This document shows, one piece after another, positions 1 to 14,320 of a DNA stretch of 64,000 nt. The translations under genes were made by a program, and so were the position numbers. Position 1 is the stretch's first letter. Every line of letters starts with the position of its first letter. The stretch covers positions 19,456,001 through 19,520,000 of the forward strand of contig JAAOOA010000026.1 of assembly GCA_012861695.1 (NCBI GenBank), in the 5' to 3' direction. The DNA comes from Trematomus loennbergii. Taxonomy: Eukaryota; Chordata; Actinopteri; Perciformes; Nototheniidae. The notes under the pieces were generated by a model. It worked only from the letters and a program-made list of their open reading frames with translations, did not search any database and was not told the origin of the DNA.

Positions 1-380
1 AAATGTTATTACACGGTTTACGTTTTTACTTCATTGTGTGATTATCTACAAACATACATACCTTATTTACAGTCACACTTACTTTGGTTGTTATAGGAAA
101 AGTATTCCTCTCGAGAGGGGGGTAAAAATAAGCCATTGTTTAGCTGGAAACGGTTGTTTTGCATCTTTGCTTTATGCATAGCCAGCACATCTGTCATGAG
201 GGAAGTGTTTCATCCTGACACCCCCACGGAGCAGACGGCGATGAGTAGAAGGAGAACAGAAGCAGTGGGAGAGACAGAATCACACACAGAGATGGACGAG
301 GGCCAGACACCCCTTACGGCTGTTTCCGTTCCCTGTCACTCACACACATGCCATCGGCCACTGACCATGGATGTATAATA

Positions 381-905
381 AGAACATACGGCGTCTGAGG
401 CGGGGTCTCGTTCTTTCCTATGAGAGCTGCTCATTGGCGCATAAGGACAAAATGGCCTGAGATTTTCGAGAGCAAAACGTCACAGATTACCCGTCATACC
501 TGGCTGTCAGAGCAGAAGTACCAGTATGTGCGCTCATAGAGCATGCGCAGTTGAATTGCCCCTTAAGCCCCGCCCCGAGCTCCCGCTCTTGGCTCAGTAG
601 AATGAATGGAGAGAGAAAATAAATCTGGATTCAGCTTTTAGCGCATGTTACAACTTTAAGGACCTTATGATTCTAATAAAGGCTATAAAAGTGTTCGTGC
701 TGGGTAGTTTATTTTAGTTAAAAAAAAATATCCGTTGATTTACAGACGTCTCTTTCCCAATGTTAGTCAATGGGGAAAAGTCTTTCTGGGCCCAGTGACG
801 TCACGGACTTATACGGAAATTGTAGTGCCGCCGTTTGGACACAACGAATATTTTCCTCAGAGTCCGGCGCACTTCCTGGGGGCTTGCTACTGACGCACAC
901 ATGGG
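381..905. promoter_or_regulatory. CpG-richer segment with GC box, NRF1-like and CRE-like motifs (candidate)
   Basis: This stretch has more CpG than its AT-rich surroundings. It carries GCATGCGCA (NRF1-like core, about 541-549), CCCCGCCCC (GC box, 568-576) and a perfect TGACGTCA (CRE palindrome, 796-803). Seen: the motifs and base composition. Inferred: it could be an intronic promoter or enhancer, or equally part of an unclassified dispersed repeat, since the segment around the CRE has the look of fish repeat sequence. No downstream first exon was recognised. Confidence 0.25.
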
Positions 906-3900
906 ATTAGATCACGATGTTTGAAAGGCTATGTCTGTGATTAATATACTGCTTATTTACATTACACTAAATATGATGTTATTCTCAACTTAGTTACCGC
1001 TACTTTTTCATTCAATACTCCTTTGTAGCGATGGAATTCGAGAACTGGTTCCAAATTGTCCAATCCATCCGAATTGAATGCTCCTAGGTTATCGAAGACT
1101 TGTATCGATGTCAGAGTAAAACAGATGTCTTGCAACAGGAAGTAGCAGTGTGCAACTCACCAGACTTAGAGATAACAAAATGTCTCAATTGACTCTGAAA
1201 ACCTGATCTCTTAGATAATTGATCAGCAACCAATAAGGAAAATGTTAGAGGATTGGACTGTTGAGCAGAACTGATAATGACATGTGATCAATTTCCATTC
1301 CTAATCATTCAAAACTGTAAGTCTAGAAGGATCTTACATCTAACAGCAAGAGGATAGTGGAATATGAGTAGAAGTCATAAATGGAAAGTAGTTTACAGCA
1401 TGGGAAAGAAAGGGTTTTAATATAGATGTCCCAAAATCTTGATTTGGTCTGATCCAAGTGTTTTTGATAAAATAACAGCCCTTAATCGTGACATTTTTAC
1501 TGCCAGCCATCACAATCAATCATTAAGTGCAGGCTGTTAAAAGTAGTATGAGTTCTAGTAACATCCGTCAAGGAACCAATTTAAAATATAACATGTTGTG
1601 GCTGGTTAAAATGTAAACCAATCTCTTATTTTTATATAACATCCTTCTTTGTGTATGTGGGTTTTAGTGGAAATGGTTATCTTGTGAACAATGTGTACCT
1701 TAGAAAGTGCCAAGACTCTAGTTCTCAGTTTTTATTCTGTCAAATGAAGTAAAATCCAATGTTTTACAATGAATTCAATACCTGTCTTCCCCGCATTCGA
1801 GGGGTAGTTTTTATTCAGAATGATATGTTTGTTTGAGCTCCAGCTGCTCCAGATCTTCTATAAGTAGTGATTTAGATGGCTCTGGATATATTGTCTGTAG
1901 AATGACTTCCTATCCACGGTCTAAACTTCAAAGCTGCATTGTTGAAGTCATCAGACTTTTTCTGTCTTCTACCGTCTCTTCTCATCCTTTTGGGGATGAT
2001 ATCTATGAATACCACTTTGTGTTGGTCAGATTGAATTTCTGCCAGGCGGCGATATGGTTAGAACTGCAGCTCACGACTTAGAATATCTTTGTTTGCAGGG
2101 CATGCATTGTGACACACATGCCAGCGCTAACAGGAAGTGCCATGAGGTGCAAATGATCTTTGAGAGATAGTGATAGTATAGTATTTGACAGGCTCCATCA
2201 AACTGTACATCATTCTACATAAATGCGTTTAACATTGTATAGCTCCTGGCGATATATTTATTTTCTGTAGATGTTAAGAACAATGTAAAGTGACAACCTG
2301 TGAAAGTATATCCAGTGCATATATGTTTGCGAAATGTCACCTGGCTAAAATATTCCATTTTATTTATTCTAAAGGCTTAATTCCTGTATGCAAAAGCCAA
2401 CAAATTATCTTCGATCAACAAAGCAAATCCTCCTCTCTTTCAACCGCAACACCACACGAGAATATATTCTGTCTACAAGCATTTTCTCTCCCTCGCGTCC
2501 TCCCTCCTTTTCTCAGCAAACTGTTTGATCAGTTTGATTTGTTCAAACAGAATACTGCTCTCTGTGTTTTCCGGGCAAACTTTCCACTCCACAGGTGGCG
2601 CGTCTCTGTGTACTTTTCCTTTATTTTGAATGGCAGGCCCCTTCAGGCATTTGACCCATGAGCGCTCTTCCTCTAGCTCAGTCTGCTCTGTCGTTGCCCT
2701 CCCGTCCTCTGAGGGTTCTCCTGATGGTGAGGGTAAACGCCTTGAAGTCGAGGTTGTCCTTTCGCTAAGCATGATTCTCAGCCTGCTAAAGCTTCCGTCA
2801 CTGCTCTGAGGGCACGATGTGTCATGAGTCAAGAGTTCTGTGTCTGTGGTAAACCAAGGCTCTTCACTGAACTAACGCCTAATGGATATGGCAGTCCCAC
2901 AGTGATGCAAGTAGACTTGACAAGACCTTAAGAACCACCTAATGAAATGAGTTGAAGTTTATCGCCCAAATCTTCATCCCACCAAGACTAAATCAGCACA
3001 GTACCATAGCAACAAAACAGAAATGCTACTAAAGAAAGCTACACAAATTAAAGATGTGGAAAAATATTTAGATATACAAAGAATGACTGTCCTCCTTAAC
3101 CTTAACTAGTTTGGTTATAGCGACACACATACATATACATTATAAGTGTAGGTGGTTTGTGTAAATAGCCTATTTTATGTTAGTTTAATTTGACCTTGAC
3201 CACTATCTTTCCTCCAGACGGTTAGCCATACCATTTGGTACTGAACACAACGTTGGCAATCCCCTGACATTTCCTCTAGCATCATCAGAAAGTCAAATGC
3301 TTTCACATAAGCTGTAAAATATCAAAATATCTAGATTGATCGGCACATGCATGACATGGTTGTATCCTGATAACTTTGTTGAGTCCTTGACTTTCCCTCT
3401 TGCACCAGTCACACATTTGACACATGTGGTGTTGAGTAAAATGTCTTGACAACCATTGGTTGGATTGCCATGAGATTTTGTTCAGACATGTCCCCCTTAG
3501 AACTAACTGTATCGACTTTAGTGATTTTTCATCTGGCAAGGTTATGTGTTTTAAATTCAAATGTGTTGAGTTGAACCAATACAATGAATATGGTAAACTG
3601 AAAAACTGCTCAAATAAGCAGCAAACTATCTATATTTGTTTACTACATACATGTCCTTAAGACTTTTAAAAATGTGGAACAACCTTTTAAATGAAAAGTC
3701 ATTGCGTTCATGCTGCAGTTACGCAATACTTTGGATTTCTGACCACCAGAATGTTTGACTAAACAAGTCAGTGAATGAAACGCTGGAAACAAACGTCTTC
3801 TGTCCTCATTAGCTGTTTGATAAGCCCTTGTCTGACACACAGGCACATAGGTCTTCCCTTTTCAATACAGTACAGAGTCCCAGTGGAAATGGCAACTGGT

Positions 3901-3934
3901 ACAGCTGCCTCCGCTACATAAAGTCAATACTGTA

Positions 3935-3935
<1 letters not shown>

Positions 3936-3975
<40 letters not shown>

Positions 3976-3979
3976 ATAC

Positions 3980-4016
<37 letters not shown>
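3936..4016. repeat. (CA)n / (CACATA)n compound microsatellite
   Basis: About 35 bases of pure CA dinucleotide are followed by roughly 46 bases of imperfect TACACA/CATACA repeats. Simple-sequence repeat; long Val/Cys or Thr/His frames across it are artefacts. Confidence 0.97.
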
Positions 4017-7000
4017 AAGCTGCCTCTGTCTGATCGCTTTCTCCATGCCAGCTCCGGGTCCCCAGAGGGATACTTGAATGGACTTGGTGGCCAAAGAGAT
4101 GTCATCCACACATGCTTGAACATGCAGACACCAATGTCTTAAACACTGGTCATTCTCATGCCCACTAACTGGCCTGCAGACAATGCACAGAGTGGGAAGC
4201 AACGAGGTGTGTGTGTCTTTCAGTCAGAGGCGTGTGAGGTTGGAACGGAGACAGTTTCCCCCGCTGTGCAGCCCTGTCCACAGCCTGCTGCTGCACGCAC
4301 GCCCGCCTGCCTCAAAATGAGCCTTTTCCTCAGGAAGAGGCAGTGCTTTATGAGCACACTGCTGAGCGCTCAGACCTGCCAATTAGACGGTGCCTGTCCA
4401 ACTCACCACTCCACAACGCCGCCGTTATTACACCCTTTAGGATTCACAGCAAGTCTCTACCCATTTACATGCGTTTGCTCTGGCTCTATCGCATCCTGAC
4501 CAGATTCAAACAAGTGGTTTAAAACTGGAAATTGGGTTTTTGCACATTACTGTTGACAATTAAAAGCTTACTGTTAATCCAATGGCCTCATTAATAAACA
4601 ATGTTTATATGTTAATGTGTGAAACAACTATTATAGAGCAATATAAAATAAATGTTGGATGTTGAACAACACAATACACCATCGTTAATTATCTTTTATC
4701 AGTTTGTTGTTTCTCTGTGGGTGTTGAACAACAGAAAACACCATTGTTAATGATCTTTATCCGTCTGTTGTTTCTCTGTAGATGGCCAACTTAACTGTTC
4801 CTCAACCATACTGCCAAGTTTCAGAAAACAAATCTGAATGAACAAGTCAATTATTCAGAGGGATGAAATACTCTTTTTTGGGGAGGGTCTCATTACAACT
4901 GCTCGGTTCATAATACAGTGTTTGCCTTTTGTGCCGATAGTGATTTCAAACTAAATGATGTAAGGCATCAAGCATGCGATAGCGATCACCGAGCACTCGT
5001 CACCCTCAGGAAAGCTCTAATGGCTTTCAAACAAGTTCTTTTTATGTCCAGGACTTTTTAGCAGCACTTCATTTGAATAATTCAGAAACCTCCAGAGGCT
5101 ATTGGACACTTTTAAATGGCAGAGTCACATTTCATAACAGTCCTAAAGCTTTTTAATTGTCAGCCTTCATTTTTTTCCTATCAAAAGTTATTCAGATGAG
5201 CTTATAATAGGAGCACTTGGGTTCATTATCTGAACAAAACCTCTGTGTGCTTTGCTCTCTTAATAAGTGGCTTATGGGTTTGATAAATTGAACAGTAGGG
5301 AAAATGGCTTCATGAATGAATTAGTCGTCTGCAACAGATTACTGCTGCAATAAAAGAGCATGTTTCAAATGTTTTCGACCTTAGAAATCATGGAATATAT
5401 GTATTTCTATGCATTGAATTCTTCATTGGTGGTTTGCGGAAAATAGGTTGGAGGAGGACATTGCAAACATGGGAAATGAAGTGGTTCATGAATATGTTTT
5501 CCTCATTGTGTACTTCGATTTTGTATATAAGTGCTTATGATAAACACGTGTTTGTAGCTTTGCTGTATACCTGTGACATTAAAAAGTCAAAAGGTAGACA
5601 GACCTTGATTATTGCCTTTCAATGGTACAAGAACATGGGAAAAGTACCACTTGTCTGGGCTCTCGGTGGCTATGGTAACACAAGCATGAAACAATGAAAG
5701 TTACATAAGTATGGGAGGATCAAGGGTATTCAAGATCCGTCCGCTTCACATCAGGTTCCACCCTGTCAGGTTGTCTTTTTCATCGACGACTGCCTCCTTG
5801 CACATTAAGCTGCTTATCACCGAGGTAGGATTATTCAACAACCAAGTAAGCAGTGCAATAAGCAACTATACTGTTTCTTCTAGTTGAATAACAACCGTGT
5901 ACCCATTCTATTTCATGTATAACGGTTTGAGAGCTCAGATATTTGAATAGTGTAATTAGTGTATCTGAAGGAGGCCGGGATCTGTTCTTGTTTGTTTGTT
6001 TCCACTACTGCTGTCGGAATAAAGACATCCATCTTTCCCCCCTTTTTTTTTTAACGAGTTGTTTCCAAAGGGCCACTATAAAGCGTCACCGGCTCTCAAC
6101 TGTTAAAGCACAAACTCTAAACCATGTGAGGAGCCTGCCTGGAGCAGTTGGCGGTGCACTGTATGTTTCTCTAAGGAACACAAATGTCACCAAGCAAGAA
6201 AAACAGCAATCATCTCCCCCTTTCCCGCCACCCACCCTTTTGCTCTTTCTCTGTGGCTTTTCCAATACTTTGCGAGGTCCAGGAAGCAATGAATAAACAA
6301 TAGACGAAGCAAGTATTACATGCACAGCCCAGAGCCTAAACATGGAGAGGCGGTGTGCTTCCACATGTCTGGCCTTGTCACGTCCGCGCTGCCTTGTGCC
6401 TGTTTGACAAATCCCATTTCCTGTCGTTGGTGGGCCTGATCAGGATGCACCATCTTCCATTATCACAAGGGAATAAAGCAAACAAACCCCATCAACTGCT
6501 TGTATCTTCTCTGGTGGGGAGAGGGAAATAAGATATGATGGAGGGAGAGAGATGGATGCATAAAAAGTAATTGAAGCAGCTTGTAGCCTGGCGTTCTGGA
6601 AACTCTAAATTATTGCTTTTATGTTTCCTTCCATCTGCTGTATTATATCTCCGATGGCACTTCTGTTGTGTCTTCAAAAACACTCCAACCCTTCCTCCCA
6701 GGTACATTTAGGCTAATGTACCATTTAATGAAATAGAATGGAGAAAAAAAAAGTCATGCATTGTCATCATGTCCTTGACTTTAGAAGCCTCATCAGTATT
6801 CAAGGCATGGATCCTGCGTAGAACAATTGAACCCAAACATCCCTACGGTGGTGCAAATGTTAACCTTTTGATTCAAGACAACATGTAGGTAACCACATTT
6901 AACCTTTTGTCTTTTTTACACAAAAGCTTGCAGGTCTCCACTCCTGCTATGCTTCTCTATTGGTGGTCCCCTTGGACAAAAAGCAGGACGAAAAAACACT

Positions 7001-9385
7001 TATAGTAAAAGCTTTCCCTGCCCCTGTGTCTAGTGGGTTTCAAACATTAAACAAATTACCCCTGATTCCACTCAGGTACATCTTGTAACAGATGCTTTTT
7101 CAGAAAGGGAAATCCGCTGTCATAGAGGTTTAATGTGTCGGGATAGTGGGAGCCATTGGTAGGGCACAGAAGGACTTATACGACTTGGCATTAAGGGGTC
7201 TGCAGTTTGTGTGATGTAATGTGATATAACAATCAACCATTAGCGCCTATTCAAAGTCTCAGTCCCGTAAAAGCAACTTGTTTTCAAACTAAACCTTATT
7301 ATAATGCCAAAGTGATGTACAGTAATGCTCGTTCGGTTTGTTTGTTTCGGATATTTACTGAAAAATATTAGATTTTCTTTCAAGGAACACAATTACTCAA
7401 GACAATTTTTCACGAAAACAGTTTGTACCTTCTGCAAAAAAACACTAACCACCATAGTTGAAGACTACCTTAGGTCCTTGTGTTGCCAGGACATTTACAA
7501 AATGATGATCTAATATTAATGGGCCCTACTGTACCTACACTGTTGTGTGATGTGACAAACAACTTTCCCTAATTGAATAACATATTGTGATCACTGTGAA
7601 ACAAAGTCTTGTAGTGTTTATTAGTTCAACTCTTGTCAAGCTAAACATGCTTTCTCACTTAGAGAAACACACATTAGAGATCTGCTGACCATTACTCATT
7701 AATGAGAGTGCGTTGACACCATGAGGTCCGGCTGCATGAGGAACAGCACACTGTTAGACCCCTACTCCTGCCACATGCAATACCTTCGGCACTTTCTTTT
7801 ATGTCTCTTGCATTTTCATTTCTCAGTGATTGGCTGTGTCAAAGCAAAGACCTTAATGCATCTCGCTATATCACAGAAGGCACATGGGAAATGAGTTTGA
7901 CAATGGAGATGTTTAGGAAGTTTTAGGAGCTAAGACATAAAGACATAGCCCCATAACATCAACGTTGGGAGCGTTTTGGCTTCTTTTAGCACTTTGTTTT
8001 GGTTTCACACCACCATTAATATATAGTTCAGCCTGCTTCGATTATCAGCTCTGTTTACAGCCGCAGCCTGCAACTATTTAGCAACAAAGCTACTTTATAA
8101 CATGGTAATGTCACATAAAACAGTTTATTCTGGTTTCCTATTAACACATTTAGCTCTTGGGCCTTGAGTTGCTTTGTTGGAGGATTACATCAATGGGCTT
8201 ACATTTCTAATCAAGTCTCTTCTGAGAACTACTTTCATTACCTTGTTAACATCTCCATAGTCTTCTGTGGTTTTCTCCATTCCCAATTGTTCCACTCTCG
8301 TTTTAGCAGTGGTTTTGGATCACTCGGTTAGTGTGTCTCAGCCCGCTTTGTGCTCGGCTAACGGCTGTTGCGGTTGCCAGATCTGTCCACTGGTGTCATG
8401 TCAGCGGCCTCATGGCCAGATGACATCATCTTGAGTGCTTTAAGAGGCGACCCTTTAAGGCTTTCCACACAGATATAGATACAGAGTAGCCAGCCAGTGG
8501 GGAAAAGTAGCAATCTAAAACAGTCTGAGGGCATTCCCCCCTAAAAGATCATTGGTGGCCAGTGCCACTATTACATGTTATACCTTGTTCTTCATTTTGA
8601 AAATGAAAATAGTTTGTCCTACCCAAAACTAAACATGAATTATTGATCAGAACTTTTGTAACTTAGAATCATTAGACCTTGTTTTTATGTATTTATTGAC
8701 AGCTTAACTTCCTTTCCATCATATGATATGGAAAAAAACAATACTTATTTAGATAAATACTAGAGCAAGAAGTTCCATCATATTCATCATCATATTACAT
8801 TTTCTGATATTCATTTGCATAATTTGTGAATGGCAAAGCATTCCAGGACATTATCAACTATTACAGTGTTTATTCATCATCAGACATCATTGTTTTGAGT
8901 CTTGGGCTAATAGTCGTAGAAAAATGAACCTGTACTGAATCCCAACATCTTAATCAAAACTGTTTTATTTGAATCTAACACTGTTGTCATAAAGTAGCTG
9001 GCTGGACTCAATCCAGCAGTCTTTTATGCCGTTATTGAAAACGTTGACCCTGTAGCAATGCCTTGCATATTGGGTTAATGACACACATATCCATCAGTCA
9101 CCACCTACACTATATATGTAGAATCAGCCACATGTAGAACGGGGTAACGGTGGACTGCTTTGATCTGAAACTGAGTAGATAAAAGGTCTGTTTGTGCTTG
9201 CTGTGATGTTTTGGTTTTCTCCAGAGAGAGACCTGGTAATAGCCTTGGATTCAAGTAGCCTCTAACCCCTCACAGATGACGGGACTCCTTGTCAGACTCA
9301 TCCCCGTCGCCTCAATTCGAGGTTATTTAGAGTGTCATTGTCTTTCAGTTTGTGCTCTGGATCGGTGTGTGCTTGTGGCGATGCA

Positions 9386-9387
<2 letters not shown>

Positions 9388-9426
<39 letters not shown>
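9388..9426. repeat. (CA)n microsatellite
   Basis: A pure 39-bp CA tract. It is followed within 25 bases by a short TG-rich patch (tgtgtgtatatgtgtg), so the region could form a weak CA/TG hairpin. Confidence 0.97.
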
Positions 9427-9428
<2 letters not shown>

Positions 9429-11944
9429 CTTTTCTGTGTGTATATGTGTGCGCATTGTCTTGACAATTTCAGTGCTTGTGTATGGACCGTGTATATGTGG
9501 CTGTCCCGTCCACTTCACGTTGTTGTGATCTGGCTCACCGTCTAAGACAGGGCAGTGCCGTCTGCAGAGGGAGAAGCTGTCACATCAATGACAGAACCAG
9601 CTGAAAAACCGCATGACTGAGGGCGACCCACTGATTGAACTTCTTGACACCAGCAACCCATTAAGGTGGTCGATATGAAGCTCAGGGTATTTTTCTGGGA
9701 TCAAGTGTGGTGTTTAGTTTATTCTTTGAGTTTTTATAAGGATTCTGATTGACTTGCCCTGGTAGTAGTGAGGAGGTTAGTTCAGTATAATGGCATCTAT
9801 TGGACATGAAGAGCATGTGCATGTATTCCATTGTACCAATAGGTATTTGACCGGGGACAGGCTGGATTTGGACGACATTTGAAAGTCAACTTAATACTCC
9901 AAATACAATTATGTATTTTTTATGACATGGCTTTACAACCAACGCGTAAGGAAGGCGGTTAAAAGGCTAGGTCCTTTTCTTGTGGTGGCCCTTTTGCAGA
10001 TTGTCTTACATTATTAAGGTCTGTAAACCATTTGGCTCCTCTTAATAGAACAAGGCAATGGCAGGAATTTGTGAAAAAAGTCTCGTGCCCTTTAAAAAGC
10101 ATCGGCTTTATGGAAAAAAAGCGTGGTTTAACAATAAAATTAGACAGGTGAGCTGTGTGCAGCGCCTCGCCAGCACACGACAACTGACAACTTAATGGAT
10201 TTCCCTGGTTTGAAAGCCCTGTTTAAAATCCCTCCAGCGCCATTGTAGGAGAAAAGGCAAAGCCGGCGACTTGGCTGTGAACCTGCCTTTCTGTTCGCAT
10301 TTCTGTCAAGATACCAACTCCAAGACTCTACACAAGAAAATAGTTATTTCTCCATTTAGGATGCGGCCAAGCTGAAGGGATAAGCGAGAGCCGTTCAGCC
10401 ACTGAGGGACAGTTTCTTGCATTTTCAATCCGTAAGAGGAGAGAGAGGATGAGACCAAACATAACAGGGGGTATCGTGAAGAGACATTCAATCTTATGTG
10501 GCTTCATGAGGGAGCAAGTGTTCTTAGAAGAATACAGTGTTCATCTTTCGTCAGCCTGACAACACTTTGAGGGAGAAAATATGTTTACTTGTTCTTCTCT
10601 CCTGTACAAAAAGTGCCAAATTAATAATTGAGAGCTCATTTCGGGTCATGACCACCACTTTGACAACCCTTACTTTACTGACACCATCATCTGATTTTCG
10701 GCTTCATGTGGGATTTTCCTTATTTAACAAAAAGCCAAACATGATTGGTAATACTACTCTGACTACTAACCGCAACCCCTTTGATATTAAAATATAGTTA
10801 TGTTTGACATGTCCACCATTTTGATAATATGTCATCTTAATCATAGAAATAAAAAAACATCCTATTTTTTCTTTTAGGTATAATAATTGCTGTTTTATGT
10901 AGCTATCAAAATTATATCGAGTGTGAAAGAATTATAATGGGAAATGTATTACAGCTTGGCTGCACATTGTCAACCGTAGTGTCAGGAAATACCCAAAGCC
11001 TTTCTCTACCAGCCATAAGGCATCTTCCCCTATCCCGGCTGACTTTTGTACCGCCCTTTCATCGTTGTCTCTGATCCGCCAAGGACTCCTCCGTCTGCAT
11101 TCCTTTTTAAGAACTAAGAAAAAAGAGATTGTGGATCCCCTTTTTTCTATATCTCCCCCACCCCCTCCCCCATTGCCTTCCTGGGTGTCCCTGGTGAGAC
11201 AGGCTGAATGGAGCCCCCATAATGAGCCTCTGTCTGTTCCAGCTGACGCAGTGAGCTGTCTCAGACTGTGATGTGTCACTCGTTCAGGGCCTTTCCCTCT
11301 TTCTCTTTCTCTCCAGACGTCTGTGTGCACAATAAAGGCATCCCTGCTTAGAAAAGCTTCCAAATTCCATGAGGGGATGGAAGAGAGTCAGACCTCCTTG
11401 AGTAAGGTCCTGTGGCCTATAGACACACCCCATCACACATCCACACAACATCTTTGTCTCTGTCCTAAGGTTCATCTTTCTTTGTTAGGAAATCAGAAAA
11501 TATGAAGTAGCATTCCAACAGTTTCACATCACTCCTACTCCTGCTGTACACCACTGTTGGGATTTCATTATGAGCTTTCTCCCTCTCCAAAACAATCACA
11601 GAAAACAATTTATTTTCGTCTCTCTGTCACTTTCTGAGGCAATGGCATGCGTCACCGCAAATGGCTTAATTCAGGCTGTTGTTGTTCAACGCGGGGTCCC
11701 TCTAGTGCAAAGCGGAGTTTGTTTTTCATTAGGGTAAGTGAGTCAGTTGGCGAGAACACATGTGTCTGGCAGCAGCAGCAGCAGCAGGGAAGACAGCCTG
11801 ACAGACCCTGCCCTGGAAGTACAACGTCTGCCTCCACATCTGAACGAGCATACGGAGAAACCTGGCTGATGCAGAGGAATGTTGCTATTTTGTAAATGCT
11901 CAAAGGAAAAGCTGTTTTTTATTTAAATCCCTCTATTATCTTAA

Positions 11945-12380
11945 GGTTATTTTCACACCGGCCTATTTTAGACCCAAGGCCATTTTCTCAGACAGATTAA
12001 AAGGTTTAGTGAAGTGTGAAAGCTGTAGTTGAACTTGGGCGTGGTCCAGGAAACTGGTTTCAGATCCACCACAAAACAGAGGTCAGACTCTGATGCATTC
12101 CAGAAGAGTCCAGACTAACCCTAACCCTAACAGTTTTGATTGGTACATGCTACATTATTATCGACCAACCTAATTTTACACACACAATTTGATCAATTAT
12201 GTACATGTTATTAGGAAAATCTCCTTGAATGGCAAAAGCTTGGAGAACTCTTTTGGATCACAAAGTCCACCGTTTTGAGCGATAGGAATTGATACGATTG
12301 CAACAACGTTATAAACCCATTCTACTTAGCAAACTAACCTGGATATACCGTGAATTCAAGGATCTAGTGTGAAAACATCC
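11945..12380. mobile_element. PIF/Harbinger-like MITE (candidate) with TAA target duplication
   Basis: The left end GGTTATTTTCACAC and the reverse complement of the right end GGATGTTTTCACAC match at 12 of 14 positions. Both ends are directly flanked by TAA (11942-11944 and 12381-12383), the TWA-type 3-bp target duplication of PIF/Harbinger elements. The body of 436 bp has no coding capacity and contains a further internal gtgtgaaa motif (about 12014). Superfamily placement rests on the duplication size and the short inverted ends only. Confidence 0.5.
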
Positions 12381-14064
12381 TAAGTTACTATCAATAGTAC
12401 ACAGTTAGGATCCTCTAAAGCTAAAGTACAAGTCTAATGAACTTTAACTGGGCTCCGGCTTCTGCACAGTGCACAAAATAGTCCTCATCAATCATCCATC
12501 GACCAGGAAAACAGTGCTTATTGTACACTGAAGTGCTCTGTATTTGCTGTATGATGTGTTTTATAGCATGTATTGATCACTCGCAGGAAATGGCATCCCA
12601 GGCACTGGCGAGCTCAGAATATATGGAGAATGGATTTTTTTTGTTTGAATAGCAGATTCTTATCGCTTGTATTATTTATATCTGCTCAGACATGTGTTCA
12701 ACTATATTCCAAATCATAGAAGCACTGCCCTTGGGCCTGTTCTGTCCACATACTGTTAACAATCGGGTTAGTTTAGCAAGTGTAACCAATCCCTAAAGGC
12801 TGAAACTAGATGCCAATGTATTCTTCTGTCTTTTTTGCCATAGTTCTTTCTTTAGGTCTGTTCTGATCTTGGCTGGAGTCTGCTAGTGGTTGAAGCATCC
12901 CTTGGAGATTGGTGTTCTTCTGACATGTCCAGTAGCACTTTTCCATAATTTTGAAATTATAATTGTTGTCTTTAGAAAAACATTCAATAGATCATATTTT
13001 TTTAGCTAACCCCACCCATCTGAGATTGACAGTCAGGCTGCGGTGAATCCCTTACAGAATGGAAATTTGGAAGCAGACATACTTTCACACATGCTCGAGT
13101 ACAAACACACACACACTGAGAGAAGTGAAAACACCAAAAGGATTCCCACATCCTGTTTAGCCGGCTCCCTCCAAACCATAGCGAGTGTTTGCACTGCGAC
13201 CACAGAAGCCTTACGAGGCCTGAGATTCTCGCACTTATCTGGCAGTCTCCGTCTATAAACATTCCCTTGATACAACATCACTGCACATCTGAGCTCTGAT
13301 CCACAGCAAACAAGAATCAGATACAGTGCGTGTGATGAAATACAGTTGTGCATGCTTTTCTCATCAGCAAAAGAAATGCTGGAATACATACTAAGTCGGC
13401 CTGGTATCTTTTAAAGTGAAGAATCATTTGTTCCTTTGCTCAGATGGTAAACACTTTATAGTGCTAAAAACCTACATGACACAGACTCCTTTTTGAATTG
13501 TTGCGTTATATGTATTGGTGGTATGTGGTGCTAAGCTGACATGTTTACATCACATTGCCCTAGCTAATTCCATGCTTTTTGAAACGTATTAATGTTGGTC
13601 AGGACCAGTTGGCTTCACTTTTGAACACGTTGGGTACCTCTTCAGCATATTGTTTTTCCGTGTTAGCCCACACAACACTTGTACAGTATTTGGTGAGGAT
13701 ATGTGACCGAGTAATTTAACATAAACAAGTGCACTTCTGAGGAATATTTGGAGCGTCATATTTTGATGCCTACGACCCTGATAAAGTCCTACTCTACTAG
13801 TACGGAGTGAAAATGCCATGGTGTATATCGCGTGGGAGTTACTGTAACTACTGATGCCCAACCATATTCTATACACATAAAACCTCAGATCATAATTGCG
13901 AATGGGTTTTTCTGAGCATTGCACCATCTCATTTAACCGACTAAGAATTGTAGCTGACCCTTTTGGGTAAAAATGCTATCTCCATTAATAAAGCTGCAAC
14001 TGTCTGTTGTCTGATGCCATGACTATTGACATTGAAACATGTATTGAAATAGTATATATTATAC

Positions 14065-14320
14065 GTTTTCAGGGTCAAACATGTTTACATGCTTAAATGT
14101 TCAAAAAGTACTGCCTCTGCTGCAGAACCTCTATTCACACTACGTCTGAAACCAGAGCCCAGTTTGTTCTGATTGGTTGGTTGGACGCCTCTTTTGTGAT
14201 TGATCAACTGCCTAGAGGTGTGATGGAAATGTCCCCCCCCCTTAGCATATAACGTACAATGTGTTGGAGCCAATAGAAGTGCGAGTGTTACAAATGTATG
14301 TCCTTATGTGACGTAGTAAT
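14065..14320 (-). mobile_element. Copy 1 of dispersed MITE family A (minus strand, truncated)
   Basis: The reverse complement aligns by eye with 29401-29830 and 20615-20908. Shared blocks include GTCTGAAACCAGAGCCCAG, CTGATTGGTT, CGTACAATGTGT and CGAGTGTTACA. The 5' end of the family (AAAGAGGCCCTATTATGC) is missing. The TGACGTCA palindrome of the family appears here mutated as TGACGTAG. Confidence 0.65.

Noticed and set aside
2515..2565. Frame reading KLFDQFDLFKQN, similar to the ELFDPFDLFD of the vav2 CH-domain exon 2
   Set aside because: Only eight residues resemble it. The upstream residues do not match the expected LKNIRTFLK segment, the sequence after it does not read VRDFGK, and no donor or acceptor fits.
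10932..11363. 143-codon minus-strand open frame with Arg/Glu-rich start
   Set aside because: Low-complexity composition, no domain and no splice or promoter support.
11770..11787. (CAG)n tract that might encode polyglutamine
   Set aside because: Only five or six units, no supported exon around it.
12117..12132. CTAACCCTAACCCTAAC, telomere-like
   Set aside because: Only about 2.5 units; too short for an interstitial telomeric array and it lies within a candidate MITE.
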